A stretch of 64,000 nucleotides of DNA from contig NC_134840.1 of the NCBI RefSeq assembly GCF_965363235.1, positions 85,718,916 to 85,782,915 on the forward strand, written 5' to 3'. How positions within the stretch are numbered: the stretch's first letter is position 1; the number at the start of each line of letters is the position of its first letter. Below the pieces are notes generated by a model. It searched no databases, was not told the origin of the DNA, and worked only from the letters and a program-made list of their open reading frames with translations. Both the position numbers and the translations under genes were made by a program. This DNA comes from Mytilus galloprovincialis (taxonomy: Eukaryota; Mollusca; Bivalvia; Mytilida; Mytilidae). Below are positions 1 to 11,895 of the stretch, piece after piece.

Positions 1-29
1 ACAACCATAGTCAATTAAAATTGGATAAC

Positions 30-118
30 CACACGAGCGGGGTTCGATCTCATAACCTCAGTGTAGACTGGCTAGTGATTACAATTGTAACTACTTAGAT
101 AACTCGGTCACCGAGGAC
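30..118 (-). repeat. tRNA-derived SINE head (Leu/Ser-tRNA-like)
   Basis: Read on the minus strand, this stretch has an A-box-like TGACCGAGTTATCTAAG and, about 50 bases on, a B-box-like GATCGAACCCCGCTC. That is the layout of an internal RNA polymerase III promoter. The ends do not pair as an acceptor stem, so it is a tRNA-derived SINE rather than a tRNA gene. The body should continue to the left, outside the window. Confidence 0.4.
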
Positions 119-2730
119 CCCTGTATAATGAGGAATCTTAACTATTATAACATTTTTATTTTTATACATTTGTTTCAGTAAGACCACTTAATTGTATTTA
201 ATTTGATGTACAGAAAGATAAGAAAGGCCGTCGAATCGTTGAATTTCCTGAAGTCCTTTGTTTGCTTGCCGAGTTTATTAGCCTCGATCCTTGAAATTGA
301 AGAAATAAGGTCACAAAACAAAACTAAGATTAAAGCACGGGAGGTCATCTGATCGTTTTATTTTACAATATATCCTTGTAGAAAATCGATTTCATGAAAG
401 TTTAAAAACAATTCATCTGTAAAACCGAAGAGTGAAAAAATACCAGATTAAACTTGTCGTTATTCTGCTAGTGATAATCAATTATATCGATAAGGCATTT
501 AGGCTATCCATAAAAACGTATAATGTAGATCAACATTAGACGAACTACTTTAAATGTTTTTTACTGACCCAACATCGTATTTGCTTACACGTTTAAAATT
601 ATCATATCAAAATTCAACAACTCAAATGCTACCATACGCTTAAAATAATTCTTAGGAAAGTCATAATTTACCAAAAATAAATATGTATTGTTTTATTCAT
701 ACACTGACTGCCGTACTCTGACTTCTTGATGTGTTTCTAAAATTAAATTTGGAATGATACATGCCTGTTTTATCCAAAGTGGAATACACGTGACGGTAAA
801 ACTAAGAATAATTTGAAATATTGCGATTTATTAGCAGGTTAAGGTGCTTGCTTTTTGTTCTTGCAAGCATTCTTTAAAACTGTATGATTTCAAATTATAA
901 TTGTGTTTTTGTTACCGTTTAGCAGTAAATTATTATTATAGTGTTAATGTTATTCCTGTACTTGTTTAGAGTGTATGCTAGTATTGATCTAAAGTGCTCT
1001 TGAAAGATTTCTTGTTCAACTGGTGACACCGTCGTCTTGCGCATGATATGAACAAAATGAAAGATCTAAAAGTAAATAAATTAACCCTTCTATATTGCCA
1101 TGTGCCTGTCAGACACCTAGTCAGGTATTGTGATATGACATATCTTAATGTTTGTAAAAATATAAAAATAAGAAGATGCTGCATGATTGCCTTTATGACC
1201 TGTGCCATACAGAGATCAAATGATTCACATGGAATATGGCGTATTCTTGCTGATGTTTCATCTCATATGTCTTGTAGTGAAGCTGTCTATTGGGGTTTAC
1301 CAAACATTCCATTTTATTTAAAATAGAAGCAGTGCTATATTTATGCGAAATGCAAACATAATATATGAAAAATGTTTTTTTTTTTTTTTTTGTGAAACTA
1401 TTTTAAGATAAACTGCAAAAAAAAAAACCAACACAATGTATATTTTATTTTTATAATTTATATTTTATTTTACTCTTAATTAAATTTAAGATCAGTATTA
1501 GAAGTATTATATGCCATAGTGACATATAAGCTTTGTCGATTTGATTAATATTTTAGCTTACATTAAAAGTCGGACTAACGTTCTTTTTAGTAATTTAATA
1601 CAGTGTAGATGCCAACGGAAGCTAACAAACTGAAGACCTAGTTTATTAAATCCTAAATTCAGATTTATTTTATAAATTCAATTTCAATTACACGCAATAT
1701 CTGCATGTGATTTGTGCCAACTAGTTTGTGTTGAAATATAGGCTAATTTATATTTTCAAGAACGTGGGAAAGTCAATTAAAAAATATTTTTTTTTATTTT
1801 GAAACGATTGATGTATTTACAATATTTATAAAGTGAATACATCAATCGAATCAACAATTAAAAACAAACATCTAAGACTGTACTATACTTCGCACATAGG
1901 AAGCGGAAGTGATTTAAGATTTGAGGTGGGATTAATAAAACAAAAAATAGAAAGAAAGCCAATACCCCAAAATAAGCACGGAAAAGTCTAAAATTAATTT
2001 GTTCGAGATCAGAAACAGGAACGTTTCGTTTTTCTTTATGAGGTAATGTTTTTAGTTAAATGATCGATTGTAGCATAAATTAGAAACACTCTTTTTTTAC
2101 AGACAGACTCTACCGGTAATGACAATGAATGTTGATATGATTAATGAATCCAGTCTTCTATGAAACATATGATCATATTCCTTGAAACACAAGATTTCAT
2201 TTCATTGTTGTTAACTAAACGGTCAGTGGCAAACATTGGATGCATATTCAAGAAGAAATGTGTTTTAGATCTAAACTCATTTTAAGAAAGGAAAAAATAA
2301 TTTTGGGGGTTCAATTAAATAAAAGACCCTTAATTAATGGTGAATTATAATGAAGATCCGCAGGAAGACATGCTATAATACCCGGAAACAGTGACTCCGC
2401 TCCGACCAGTGATTGGTCTTAAGGTATAATACCACCATTGAGTTTCCCCTATTAGTCTTTGTTAAATTTGCACTTTTTAAAAAATTGTGCAGAATTTATC
2501 TTTGTTTCAAATAAAGAAATACTTGGCATGAGTAAAGAAAAAAATTCACATAACATTTCATTGCGTATAAGAAAATAACCACCACTGGAAGTTAACCGAT
2601 CAAAGGTCAAGGTACGATAAGGCCTGTTTTTGGTCCCCTATTTTCTCATTTTTCAAATTCTGTTTTGTAAAGCTACTATTCCCTGAGGTTTGAAGTTGGT
2701 TTGAATGAATTTCAAAACCACTAATTTTAG
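119..2730. other. AT-rich intergenic DNA, no gene recognised
   Basis: No open frame here resembles a known protein. Two overlapping antiparallel ORFs near 978-1326 (76 and 92 codons) have no domain, signal peptide or splice context and look like chance. Poly-T and poly-A runs occur around 1376-1428. I see no repeat family shared with the rest of the window. Confidence 0.5.
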
Positions 2731-2764
2731 CAACTGGGTGAGGTTGGGGCGGGGGTGGGGGTTA
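2731..2764 (+). other. G-rich run, possible G-quadruplex
   Basis: In otherwise AT-rich DNA, about 33 bases contain four runs of three to five G separated by short loops (GGGTGAGGTTGGGGCGGGGG, then TGGGGG). This fits a G-quadruplex pattern on the plus strand. No gene lies within 5 kb, so a promoter role is not supported. Confidence 0.35.
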
Positions 2765-3364
2765 CACTTGCTATAATTATTCGAATATTGTAATTATTAT
2801 TCACTTTACAGGTGTCCCGTAAAACAACACAACTTTTTAGTTTTTAAGTGCCTGCGCCAACGTGACTCAGGAATTATTTTATTCCAATGTCATGAGAACT
2901 GTTTTTGTTGTCTAAATCGCCATAATTTTATCCGGGTCACGTAGGCACACGCTATTAAATTTTACGAAACAATGACCAAAAATCGTAATTTTTCATTATT
3001 TGGCGTTTTTGATGACATTTTAACCTCTGATCTCCCCCATTTTCTGCAATAAATGGTTTTGAAGTTCACCCAAACAAACTTCAAACATTAGGAAATATTT
3101 TACCTGTGTAAAAGCTTTCGTAACCCTAAATAAAAAAAATAATGGTCCTTTGAAATACCCAATATATATGTTTATGACCCATAAATATTTTACTGCAATA
3201 AAATGTAGGATTAATTAACTACAACTGTCAAATTCAAGGGAATATTTTCTTCGAGCTATTTTTGTATACATCAGGATGTGACGTACAATGATTTGGTGGT
3301 ATTACACCTCTACAATAAATGATGTGTGCTTGATGATATCACAGCAAAATAAATATTCAAATCT

Positions 3365-3445
3365 TAGATTTGACCTCGTTAGGGGTCGAACCCACAACCT
3401 TTCGTACACTATACCATCAGACCACAGAGGTGAATCCGTGGAGAC
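3365..3445 (-). repeat. tRNA-like SINE head
   Basis: On the minus strand there is an A-box-like TGGTCTGATGGTATAGTG, then about 20 bases later a B-box-like GGTTCGACCCC. The spacing is right for a pol III internal promoter, but there is no acceptor-stem pairing. I read it as the tRNA-derived head of a SINE, different from the head at the window start. Confidence 0.4.
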
Positions 3446-4034
3446 TGAAGAAATACAAGTTAGTGTGTAAGAAATGATAAATCAATGCACCGCTGAATTG
3501 ATATGTTCGTTTATAACATTTAGAAAATTTATAGAATAATGTATACAATACTTAAAATTTTAGAATTATATGTATGGATTACTGTTCTTGCGATGGATAG
3601 TATTTTAGCTTTTTAATATTAATTATTTTTGGAAAGGAAAACAGTTGTGATAAAAATAATGTTTAACTGAATGAAAAGGGATATCGAAATTGAAACATTT
3701 AAAAAATTATTTGTCTGCAAACATTTTTTTTAGATAAATTGATTGAACAAATACTAAAAATTTAAAACATATTTACCACGATAAATCTAGTACGTGAGTC
3801 TTAATATAGGCGAGAAATAATTTCTTACTAACGCAATGATAAGAATGAACTAGGGGCTTTGATATGAAATGCAGCTATATGAAATTAAAATAATAATAAT
3901 AAAAAAAAAAATAGGATAAAATCATGAGTGTAAAGCTAGTAAACTTAAATTTATCGCAACATTTAGGAAAACTTGGGTATTGATGGTTGGCATGGTCTGT
4001 TGTTATGTTCAACATTGCATATCTTCCTCAGTCA

Positions 4035-4212
4035 TAATAACCTTCCATCATTACCGAACCGAACAAAGAAATAACATGACGGGTGCAGGAAATGCTTACC
4101 CTTCCGGAGCACCTGATTTCACTCCCGGATTTTAGTGGAGCTCGTGTTTGTTCTTATTTATTATTTATAGCTGTTGATGTAAATATCTTTTGGTTTTTTC
4201 GCTAAAAGATAT
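4035..4212 (+). mobile_element. Penelope-type 3' tail fragment (type 2)
   Basis: This segment shares a long stretch with 36018-36190: CATCATTACCGAAC, an ACGGGTGC block, CTTCCGGAGCACCTGA and TTTTTAGTGGAG-like sequence. It is also related to the sequence just downstream of the Penelope-like reverse transcriptase remnant ending near 52815. I infer an isolated 3' end of a related retroelement, left by a truncated insertion. A short R2-type piece (AGAAGATGTGGTATGAG, about 4213-4245) follows directly. Confidence 0.5.
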
Positions 4213-4784
4213 TAGAAGATGTGGTATGAGTCCCAATGAGATAAACGCTAAAAGATCTATTTTATAACTGTACCCAAAGCCTAATGCAATGTTTGGCATT
4301 CATTGCATTGCTTTTTTAAACCTTTGTAACGTAAATTATCTTCCAACGTTTTCATTGACTTTTATTTCAAAAAATATAACAGGTTAAATCAAAACCTGAA
4401 AAAATCTGCAATGAAATGTGGAGATTTTTTTCTATTGAAGCAAATATGATACGAATATCTACTCGTAGTTATAAGTTAGAATATTGTTTAGAAGAGCTAG
4501 CAATTTTCCCTGGAGTTCGGCATTTTTGTTATTTTACTTTTTCAATTAGATTGGACGGGGAAAACATCTTTATTTAATTTGTATATTTATAATCATGATC
4601 GATCTAAAACATATATGATTGACAGTTCAGAAAAGTATAAACGATTGACATCATATTGAGAACATACAAGAGAGCTATAATGTTGAAAGGGAAACAATTC
4701 AAATGATTTCACGATCACCTATTGATGAATTATTTTCAGTGAAAACATTAGTTTGTGTTAAGTGTCAAGTTTAAATTTAGTTTT

Positions 4785-4921
4785 AACATACAGAACGAAA
4801 GGGTTGGAAAAATGGGTCGAAAGATACTAGAGGGACAGTCAAACTCATAGATCGAAAATAAACTGACAACGTCATGGCAAAAAAAAAAAAAAACAAAAAA
4901 AAAAAAACAAACAAACAAACA
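4785..4921 (-). mobile_element. Penelope-type 3' tail fragment plus A/C-rich run
   Basis: The piece around 4810-4880 matches, in reverse orientation, the terminal part of the tail found after the Penelope-like element (GACAGTCAAACTCATAGATC and AAATAAACTGACAACG in plus-strand reading). It is followed by a 40-base poly-A/AAAC run at 4881-4921. It is a short decayed end fragment with no coding content. Confidence 0.45.
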
Positions 4922-5282
4922 GCAAAATAATAGTACACAAGACTTAACCTTGAAAACTTAAGACTAATTGGAATATGACAAGGTAATGTTCAGAACCAAC
5001 AATTCGAGGGGGGAAGATGACATAACCGATTACAATCTTGTTATTAAGCACATGAAGAGAAGCAGCGAAACTTAAGATATGTTCATTCAAGCAGTTAATG
5101 TACCCATAGAACGCACACATGAAAATATTTTGAAATAAAAGAAATACATATCAATCTTATTTGTTAAACATGCCTTAAGAAAACCGTAGTCTGTCCTTTT
5201 TAGTGTTGTGTAGTGCAAATAAAATCACCGGTACATAATAATTATTACTTTTACTTCGAATCACAACATCCACACTATAATG

Positions 5283-5515
5283 GAAAAAGAAGGACGAAAG
5301 ATACCAAAAGGACAGTCAAACTCATAAATCAAAAATAAACTGACAACGCCATGGCTAAAAATGAAAAGGACAAACAGACAAACAATAGTACACATGACAC
5401 AGCATAGAAAACTAAAGAATAAACAACACGAACCCCACCAAAACCTAGGGGTGATCTCAGGTGCTCCGGAAGGGCAAGCAGATCCTACTCCACATGTGGC
5501 ACCCGTCGTGAACAT
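5283..5515 (-). mobile_element. Penelope-type 3' tail fragment (type 1)
   Basis: In reverse orientation this is a close copy of the roughly 230 bases after the reverse transcriptase remnant at 52585-52815, sharing ACGGGTGCCACATGTGGAGT, CTTCCGGAGCACCTGAGATC and the terminal CTTTGGTATCTTTCG. Its antisense ORF at 5261-5581 is open only because the repeat happens to lack stops. It abuts the LINE remnant that follows on the plus strand. Confidence 0.6.
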
Positions 5516-5635
5516 GCAAATGAAGTAATAAGTAATTAATGATAAAAAGCATGATATCGCAACAATTAAAAGAACATCCAATTATAATTTTTCCAGTCGG
5601 CAGATGGACACAGACTTGCTTTAAATATTAATCCA

Positions 5636-6930
5636 TGAATATAATTAATTCATTAGTTTGGTCAGTTATTGAATATGGTGCTGCCCATATGGGGTACAAA
5701 GGATTTATCGTGTATTAATAGTGTGAAGAATAGAGCCATGCGCTTTTTTATGGGTGTCGGAAAATACACACCAAATATGTCATTATATGGTGATATGGGA
5801 TGGATTTTAGTATTTAGCAATGGTCTTGTGTATTTAGAAACTGGTCACGATTAACAAAAATGTATGATGAGAGTTTGAATATGGAGTAATTCCTACCGAG
5901 AAAGGTAGAATAAAAAATTGGCAATTTAGAATAAATGCCAAATTTATTAGTCTTGGTATGAATAATTTATGTAATACTAATTATATTCTAAGTAAGAATA
6001 CTATAAAAGTTATCGAAAATGTATTAGAATCATATTCAAAACAGTGTGGCTGTGGCCATTGATTGACGACCTAAATTATCCCATTGACTGGAACAGATTA
6101 TGTGAACGTGTGTCTGTAACGACCACTGTTCACTATGTACTTGTTAAAGACACTTAAACTGTGGGGTCACCAAAGGTTCTCAACACCTAAATAAAGTAAT
6201 TCGAAAAATTAATCAGAAATAACACGATGTTTTGAATTATATCAATGATATGAATCAAAACATAAAGGTTCCTCCTGATTAGTTTTTCGATTTATTTTAT
6301 TATTAAAGGCGTTAAGAACCTTTGGTGACCCCACAGTTTAAATTTTATAATAAGTAAGTAGTGAGCAGTGGTCGCTACAGACAAACGTTCACATAATCTG
6401 TCCCAGTCAATGGGATAATTTAGGTCGTCAATCAATGGCTACAGCCACACTGTTTTGAATATGATTCTATTTGAAAATTTTAAGCAGAAGTGGTTAATAA
6501 AATTAATGTCTAATGATACAAGTAAATGACTAACTTACAGATAATTGAAATGTGTATATAGTGCTGAGATTTTTTTGCTTAAAAAATATGCCTGGTAAAT
6601 ACAGTAGTGCTATGTCTAAATTTTGGTATTGTGTTGCACCTATTAGAATAGAAACAGGAAGATAGGAGAATATATGTTTAGAAAAATGGTTGTGTTTTTA
6701 ATTGTTATGCTATTGAAAATGAAAAAAAAAAATATTTTATTGCAATGTCCAATATATGCAGATTTACGCGATAGCTTTTTAAATCGTGCTAGTCACTTTG
6801 AGAATAGTTTTATTAGTATGCTTGATGATGAAAAACTTATATTTGTGTTTAATATTGATGATATGCAATTTTGTACTGCCAAAATCTACCATGATATATT
6901 ATTAAAAAGAAGAAGTGTGTAATGATTGTA
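5636..6930 (+). mobile_element. LINE 3'-end remnant (reverse transcriptase C-terminus), interrupted
   Basis: Two coding remnants belong to the C-terminal part of a non-LTR retrotransposon ORF2. Around 5669-5830 the frame reads CINSVKNRAMRFFMGVGKYT and then GDMGW, typical of the region after the RT domain in mollusc LINEs. Around 6674-6920 it reads ILLQCPIYADLRD followed by SFLNRASHF, the zinc-knuckle-like tail. Between them lie a 445-bp palindrome and further short pieces in shifted frames. The element is 5'-truncated and clearly decayed, with stops and frameshifts throughout. The clade (CR1/Jockey-like) is a guess. Confidence 0.6.
6025..6469. repeat. 445-bp near-perfect palindrome (fold-back element) inside the LINE remnant
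   Basis: The sequence reads nearly the same on both strands around a centre at about 6247. The left arm runs from TAGAATCATATTC through GTGTGGCTGTGGCCATTGAT and ACTGTGGGGTCACCAAAGG. The right arm returns CCTTTGGTGACCCCACAGT, ATCAATGGCTACAGCCACAC and GAATATGATTCTA. Even the middle (GTTTTGAATTATATCAATGA...) is self-complementary. It has no coding capacity. The outermost bases of both arms match the LINE sequence they sit in. Confidence 0.75.
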
Positions 6931-7942
6931 TATACATTACTTTTACATGTTTTATGTCAATATGTTTTAATCAGGCTCTCATTGCTCTTTTTTTGAGTGT
7001 TTTATGTATAAGCTGAAATTAACCTTTTATATAGGTCGATGTAACACATAGGTTTAATACGTGTATACATATGTATTTTTTTATGTATATGTATTTTCAG
7101 TCTGTCGTAACTCTTTTTAGAGGGGCTTACGTATACGCTGTTGTTTATAAATTTATATGTTTTAGATGTATTTACATAATGTGAGACTTTAATCAAGTAT
7201 TTGTCTTGTCTATAAAGTTATGATTCCTATTTAATGTATGCACGCTACTTGGTTCTGGGATGCGCTTGTACCATGTAAGTTTTAGGCTAAAAAATATGAA
7301 ATAAAGATACACGGGGTTAGAGCACCAGAATCTACAAACTTATTTAACAGCTAAAACCAAATTGTCCAACTTTTGCTGACTTCTTTTCAACTAATTTAGG
7401 CTTGAAATTTTCAAACTGAAATATACAACGAAAATCTATAATTTAAATCATATTAAACCGGACACATTACTTCTAAACGGTTGTTAGTGACACTATACTA
7501 GCATCGGTAATAAACCAGGGATTGTTAACGGGTTACACAGATTTTGTACAATGCATTTGAAGTATTTTTTAAGGTGAGTTGTCCACAAACTTCAGGCAAT
7601 TCGAAATAGATTTATGCATTTTGAACATAAAAAATATCAAAAACAGAGTTTCAATGTACAACCGGTTGTTATTGTCACGATTTGGTCGTATCGTTTTTTT
7701 TTATTCATTTATTTGTTTACAGGAAATAAAATTATCAAAGACAAAATAAAACGTATATATTTGTCATATGAATGTTAGACCTACTTGAAGTTGTGACAAT
7801 TCAACCACAGATAGTATCGATATTTACAAGGATGTAAACTAATCAAAGGATGAGAGTTTAAGCTTCCCTTTGCCGGATATTTGTTTTTTTTTGCGACTTT
7901 AATATTCATTTGAAGTGTGAAAGGACCAGTTTAGTTAAAAAA
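6931..7942. other. AT-rich region upstream of receptor gene 1, no gene
   Basis: About 1 kb of AT-rich DNA between the LINE tail and the first receptor start codon. An antisense 64-codon ORF at 7002-7196 has no features. The promoter and any 5' non-coding exon of gene 1 presumably lie here, but I cannot identify a TATA box or initiator with confidence. Confidence 0.45.
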
Positions 7943-9439
7943 ATGTCCAACATGACGACCCTTTTCGCTGTGAATTCTACAACAACTTCTGTTAGAGGGG
8001 TTAAAACATTAGTTGATGGTTATGATATACCCGTGTACGGAATAAAAGAGGGAACATTTTATAACATTCACGTGCCAGCGCTGATATGTATTTGCCTTAG
8101 TTTTATATGCGCATTAACAATTATAGGATATTCTTTCTATCATCAACATTTTTCAACTTTTTTCCAGTGGACAAAAAGCGAGAGATTTGTAGTATACATG
8201 GCACTATGTGACGCCCTTTTTAACGCTGCACATTTTACCGACCATATGCACATTGCTGTTACAAAAACACTACCAAGACCAAAATCGCTTTGTGCATTTT
8301 ATGGATTTATGCTGGCTGAGTTCATAACAGCACAAAATTTGATGGTGAATATTGTCGCCATTAATGTATTCATTTTAGTATTCTATCGTAAACACTTAAA
8401 TTTCGGAAAATGCGACTACCGACTCTTGCTCTACATATTCGGCGCTCCAGCTTTAGGTGGACTCATCGCAGGTTCCCTTGGACAACTTGGACCAAATGGA
8501 TCATTGTATGTATATTACCATATCAGTCACGAATATGCTTTTGTTGTGTTTGAATCGCTTTTATGAAGAAAAAAAAAACATAGAAAATATTTGATTTCTG
8601 TTTTAATAAGAATAACTTTAAAAATTATACCACATTTCTATTCTTTTAAGAACATGATTAATATCAATGAATTACAATGAATTACATTTATACGTTTCCA
8701 TTCGATGAACAGAAAATGGGATACCAAAACTGGTTAATTGTTGTACGCAAAACAATAAAACGGTTGATTCGCGTACTTTGCGATCAGATAAAAAGTGTTC
8801 TGTTTGTAATGTTACAATACTGATACCAATTTATTAATTGATCTGGAATCAGGAATGTTACTGTTCGCATTCCGTAGATTGACCTACACTATTTAATGAG
8901 TTCGTTTGTTAAAATATATATTGAAAATTTCTGACATTTTTTTTCTTTTTAGCTGTTATTTTGATGGAATTAAAGGAAAATGGACGGGTGTTTTCTTCAC
9001 AACAGTACCTCTTTTGCTGGTTGTTGTCATAAACACGATTCTTTACATTTTAAGTTGGTTAAGGATCTACAAAGAAGCCAAAGAAATTAAAGATTCACTC
9101 GGAAAGTCCTCTAGAGTTTTAAGAGCTTCACATAAAGCTGCGAAAACAATGTCATTATTTGTCGCAGCATTCTTCGTTCAATGGTGGGCAATGGCGTTAT
9201 ATGGTATTTGGCAGTTGGTTGCTGATGTTCCATTTCTTTTATTTAATTTTGTGACAACATTTTCCAACGTAGGTGGTATTTTGAATGGAATAGTGTTTAT
9301 CATCATAATGCGCAGAAAACGCGAGAAGGCAGAATCAAGTACTAAAGCCTCCGACGACAAGGTGGGATCTGGACATACTGCATCTACACCTATCCACTCA
9401 ACCGTACATTCCAACAGTCATTTTGCAAATGTTGTTTAA
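7943..9439 (+). CDS. Orphan seven-transmembrane receptor, array gene 1 (subfamily A), two exons
   Basis: Exons are 7943-8505 and 8953-9439; the 447-bp intron is GT-AG (donor GTATGT) and splits a Phe codon after its second base. The product is 349 aa. A short extracellular N-terminus carries two sequons (Asn3, Asn11) and the family motif VDGYDIPVYG. Helices lie at about TM1 42-66, TM2 81-105, TM3 116-148, TM4 161-182, TM5 199-224, TM6 251-275 and TM7 282-307. Cys117 at the top of TM3 and Cys189 in loop 2 are placed for the usual disulfide. DRY, CWxP and NPxxY are absent; TM6 has FVQWWAMALYG and TM7 has LNGIVF. The tail is Ser/Thr-rich and ends ANVV. I chose the start MSNMTT by matching paralogues; an in-frame ATG 11 codons upstream (7910) is the alternative. 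Ligand unknown. Receptor fold: high confidence; subfamily within GPCRs: low. Confidence 0.88.
8506..8952 (+). other. Intron of receptor gene 1
   Basis: A 447-bp AT-rich intron with donor GTATGT and a T-rich tract before the acceptor (TTTTTTTCTTTTTAG). No repeat or nested gene is visible. Confidence 0.75.
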
Positions 9440-9716
9440 AGAATTAACGACACGAAATATATTTTACTTTTGTTTGATACTATTATTCCAATATACTGGA
9501 ATTTGTTTTGTCATGTGAAATATGAATGCTTATAATTCTAACATTAATATTTTAACTTTGATTTAAGGTGTGCACATTTACCTGTGTCTGATATGAAAGA
9601 CATATTACATTTTGAACATGTAACGATATCTTATACAAAGGCGTATACATATACGCACGAAAATTGAAGAAATTAGTATTGGAACATTTCAAATGCACGA
9701 ATTGAGAATGATCAAT

Positions 9717-9906
9717 TGTGTATCATCACGTACCCTCGGCCTGGTTCTCTGTTCATTGTCTAAGAAAAACCACTTTACTGCTTAAATACCAACATGTGGG
9801 TTCCCATGTAGCTATACGCTGGTATTTGTACAGTAATGGTGTTTTTCTTAGACAATGAACAGAGATCCAAGCCAATGGTATCTTTATCCGGTGGTTATGA
9901 TACACA
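9717..9906. repeat. Fold-back (hairpin) MITE
   Basis: Two arms of about 54 bases (9741-9796 and 9818-9872) are inverted copies sharing CTCTGTTCATTGTCTAAGAA and, further in, ACTGCTTAAATACCA. Weaker pairing extends outwards to TGTGTATCAT near 9717 and ATGATACACA at 9906. The loop is about 20 bases. It is non-coding and fits a short fold-back transposon derivative 280 bp downstream of receptor gene 1. Confidence 0.7.
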
Positions 9907-10291
9907 GTGTTTATATCCTTTCAAGAATGTACCCCAGTCGAGTTGCCCTTATGTATATGTCAGCTCATGTCGAATTCAAAACTCAGTTTACAAGAGCTTT
10001 CAATAGTATAAATTCAAAGAAGGATTGATAAATCCATGGAAAATCATAAAAAAGAATAAAAACAAACCGCAAGTTAAATATAGGTTTCCCTTCAAGGTCA
10101 AATTCGTCACTAGGATTTTCATAAAAAAGAGTTGATTGCATTTCATGTATATAAGCACTTATCCTCTATCAAGGATATCAAAATGCGTTATAAAATTATG
10201 TTTAATACAGTCACTGACTTATAAAGCTATAAACCACAATAACCGATGACATTGGCATACAGTTCACACTTCCGCGAGTTGGTCACGAATA

Positions 10292-11160
10292 TAAATAAAG
10301 GCAACAGTAGTATACCGATATTCAAAACTCGTAAATCTATGGACAAAAAACAAAATCGGGGTAACAAACCAAAACTGAGGGAAACGCATTAAATATAAGA
10401 GGAGAACAACGACGCAACATTAAAATGTAACAACATTAAAATGTAACACACACAGAAAAACGGACTAAGCATTAGACAAAATCCGATGAGAATAACAAAT
10501 ATAACATCAAAACCAAATACATGAATTTGGAATAGAAAAGTACTGGTACACGTCTCATAGTAATGTGAATTCACACTAAAATATAAGAGAAAACAAACGA
10601 CACAACGGAAACACAACGTAAAAATGTTACACACACAGAAATGAACTATGATATAACAATGGCCATTTTCCTGACTTGGTACAGGACATTTTTAAAGAAA
10701 AAAAATGGTTGGTTGAACCTCGTTTTGTGGCATGCCAAACCTCGCACTTTAATGGCAATGTTAAATATAACATTAAAATGACAACATAATATTACAGGAC
10801 TACAATACAAATAAATAGGAGAACGCGTTAGGCAAAGAAACACATGAATAATAGATAACAAAAGGCATCAGGTTTAAAATTCAATACGTCAAAAACGCGC
10901 CTCGTCGACACAAGACTTACCAGTGACGCTCAGATATAAAAATTCAAAAAAAGTACAAAATTGTACAGCACTGAGGATCAAAAGTTGAAAAAGGTTGTGC
11001 CAAATACGACTAGGGTTTTCTGCTTGTGATAAGAACATCCTTATTATTTAGTACAGTTTATGCTATTGGAAACAGTAAATTTTATCAAATGAATATAAAA
11101 GATATACTTGATACCACTGAAGTCTTAACTAATTACAAAAAACAAAACCGAATACATAAT
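10292..11160 (+). mobile_element. R3 interspersed repeat, long copy with nested R1
   Basis: This roughly 0.87-kb segment is a diverged copy of 57675-58575 and, inverted, of 60046-60762. Shared landmarks in order: AATAAAGGCAACAGTAG, GAGGGAAACGCAT, CTTGGTACAGGACATTT-like, GTGGCATGCCAA, AGGACTACAATACAAATAAA, then an R1 unit (10863-10985). No protein is encoded and the ORFs in it are fortuitous. It is probably a non-autonomous DNA element; the superfamily cannot be told from these copies. Confidence 0.6.
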
Positions 11161-11344
11161 GCAAAGACCAAAAAATACAGAAAATAGACACACCCGACTT
11201 AGTCCAGGCCTATAAACTAGTTTCCCTTCAAAAAATATTAAAAAGATTGTATTATGGTTTTTATTTGTTGATAAAATTGTATATTAATCTATAACATTTA
11301 TGTCTTATTCTGTAATAAGGCGCAATAACTCACCTTACTGATTA

Positions 11345-11445
11345 AACAAATAAACTCATCATAGATACCAGGACCAAAATTTTATATTTACGCCAGACGC
11401 GCGTTTCGTCTACAAAAGACTCATCAATTTCTAAAAGTTACGGCT
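11345..11445 (-). repeat. R1 interspersed repeat
   Basis: Reverse-oriented copy of the short repeat whose hallmarks are GACGAAACGCGCGTCTGGCGTA and, at its end, TCCTGGTATCTATGATGAGTT. Here the plus strand reads ATAGATACCAGGACC and GCCAGACGCGCGTTTCGTCT. It is about 100-135 bp, non-coding, and one of at least nine copies in the window. Confidence 0.6.
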
Positions 11446-11699
11446 AAGGTATATATTTCGAGTTTACGCCAGCAAGTAAGAAGTGAACCGTAAATGAGAG
11501 TTTTGGAAAAGTAAAAACCCTGATAACACTTTATTAGTGTAAATAAGTATAAAAAGTAGCAAGGTAAATCTAATATGTTGTGTTATGAAAACTGTAAACT
11601 TTGCTATGGCGTTTTCAATTTATTTTCTATTTATTAGTTCAAATATCCCTTTAGTATCGTTTGCGTTATCTTTTGGAAGTCTACAAAAGACAGACATAA

Positions 11700-11895
11700 T
11701 CAAGAATTAGACTTTATCAATCAACGGAACTAATGGAAAACAACTGTCATAATCCTGACTTGGAACAGGTATTTCCCAATGAAGATGATTGGTTACACCT
11801 GGTTTTTCGCTAGTTAAATCTCCCTCTTGTATGACAATTGTTTGTACAAGTTGTTCCCTTGTATCGACAAAATTATATGAACAACCCTTCAATAT
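11700..11895 (+). repeat. R3-related fragment
   Basis: Contains the R3-type core AACTGTCATAATCCTGACTTGGAACAGG followed by a CACCTGGTTTTTCGCTAG-like segment and CTTGTATGACAATTG. The same order recurs at 24870-24990, 38245-38395 and 43500-43640. A second, more decayed piece follows at about 12115-12250. Non-coding. Confidence 0.5.

Noticed and set aside
1048-1326. 92-codon ORF
   Set aside because: No recognisable domain, overlaps an antisense ORF of similar length, and no splice partner is visible.
5261-5581. 106-codon antisense ORF with hydrophobic stretches
   Set aside because: Lies almost wholly in the Penelope-type 3' tail; its apparent membrane segments come from T-rich repeat sequence.
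9178-9414. Antisense ORF across exon 2 of receptor gene 1, with similar ones in the other genes
   Set aside because: Shadows of the conserved receptor coding sequence; they recur only because the sense strand is conserved.
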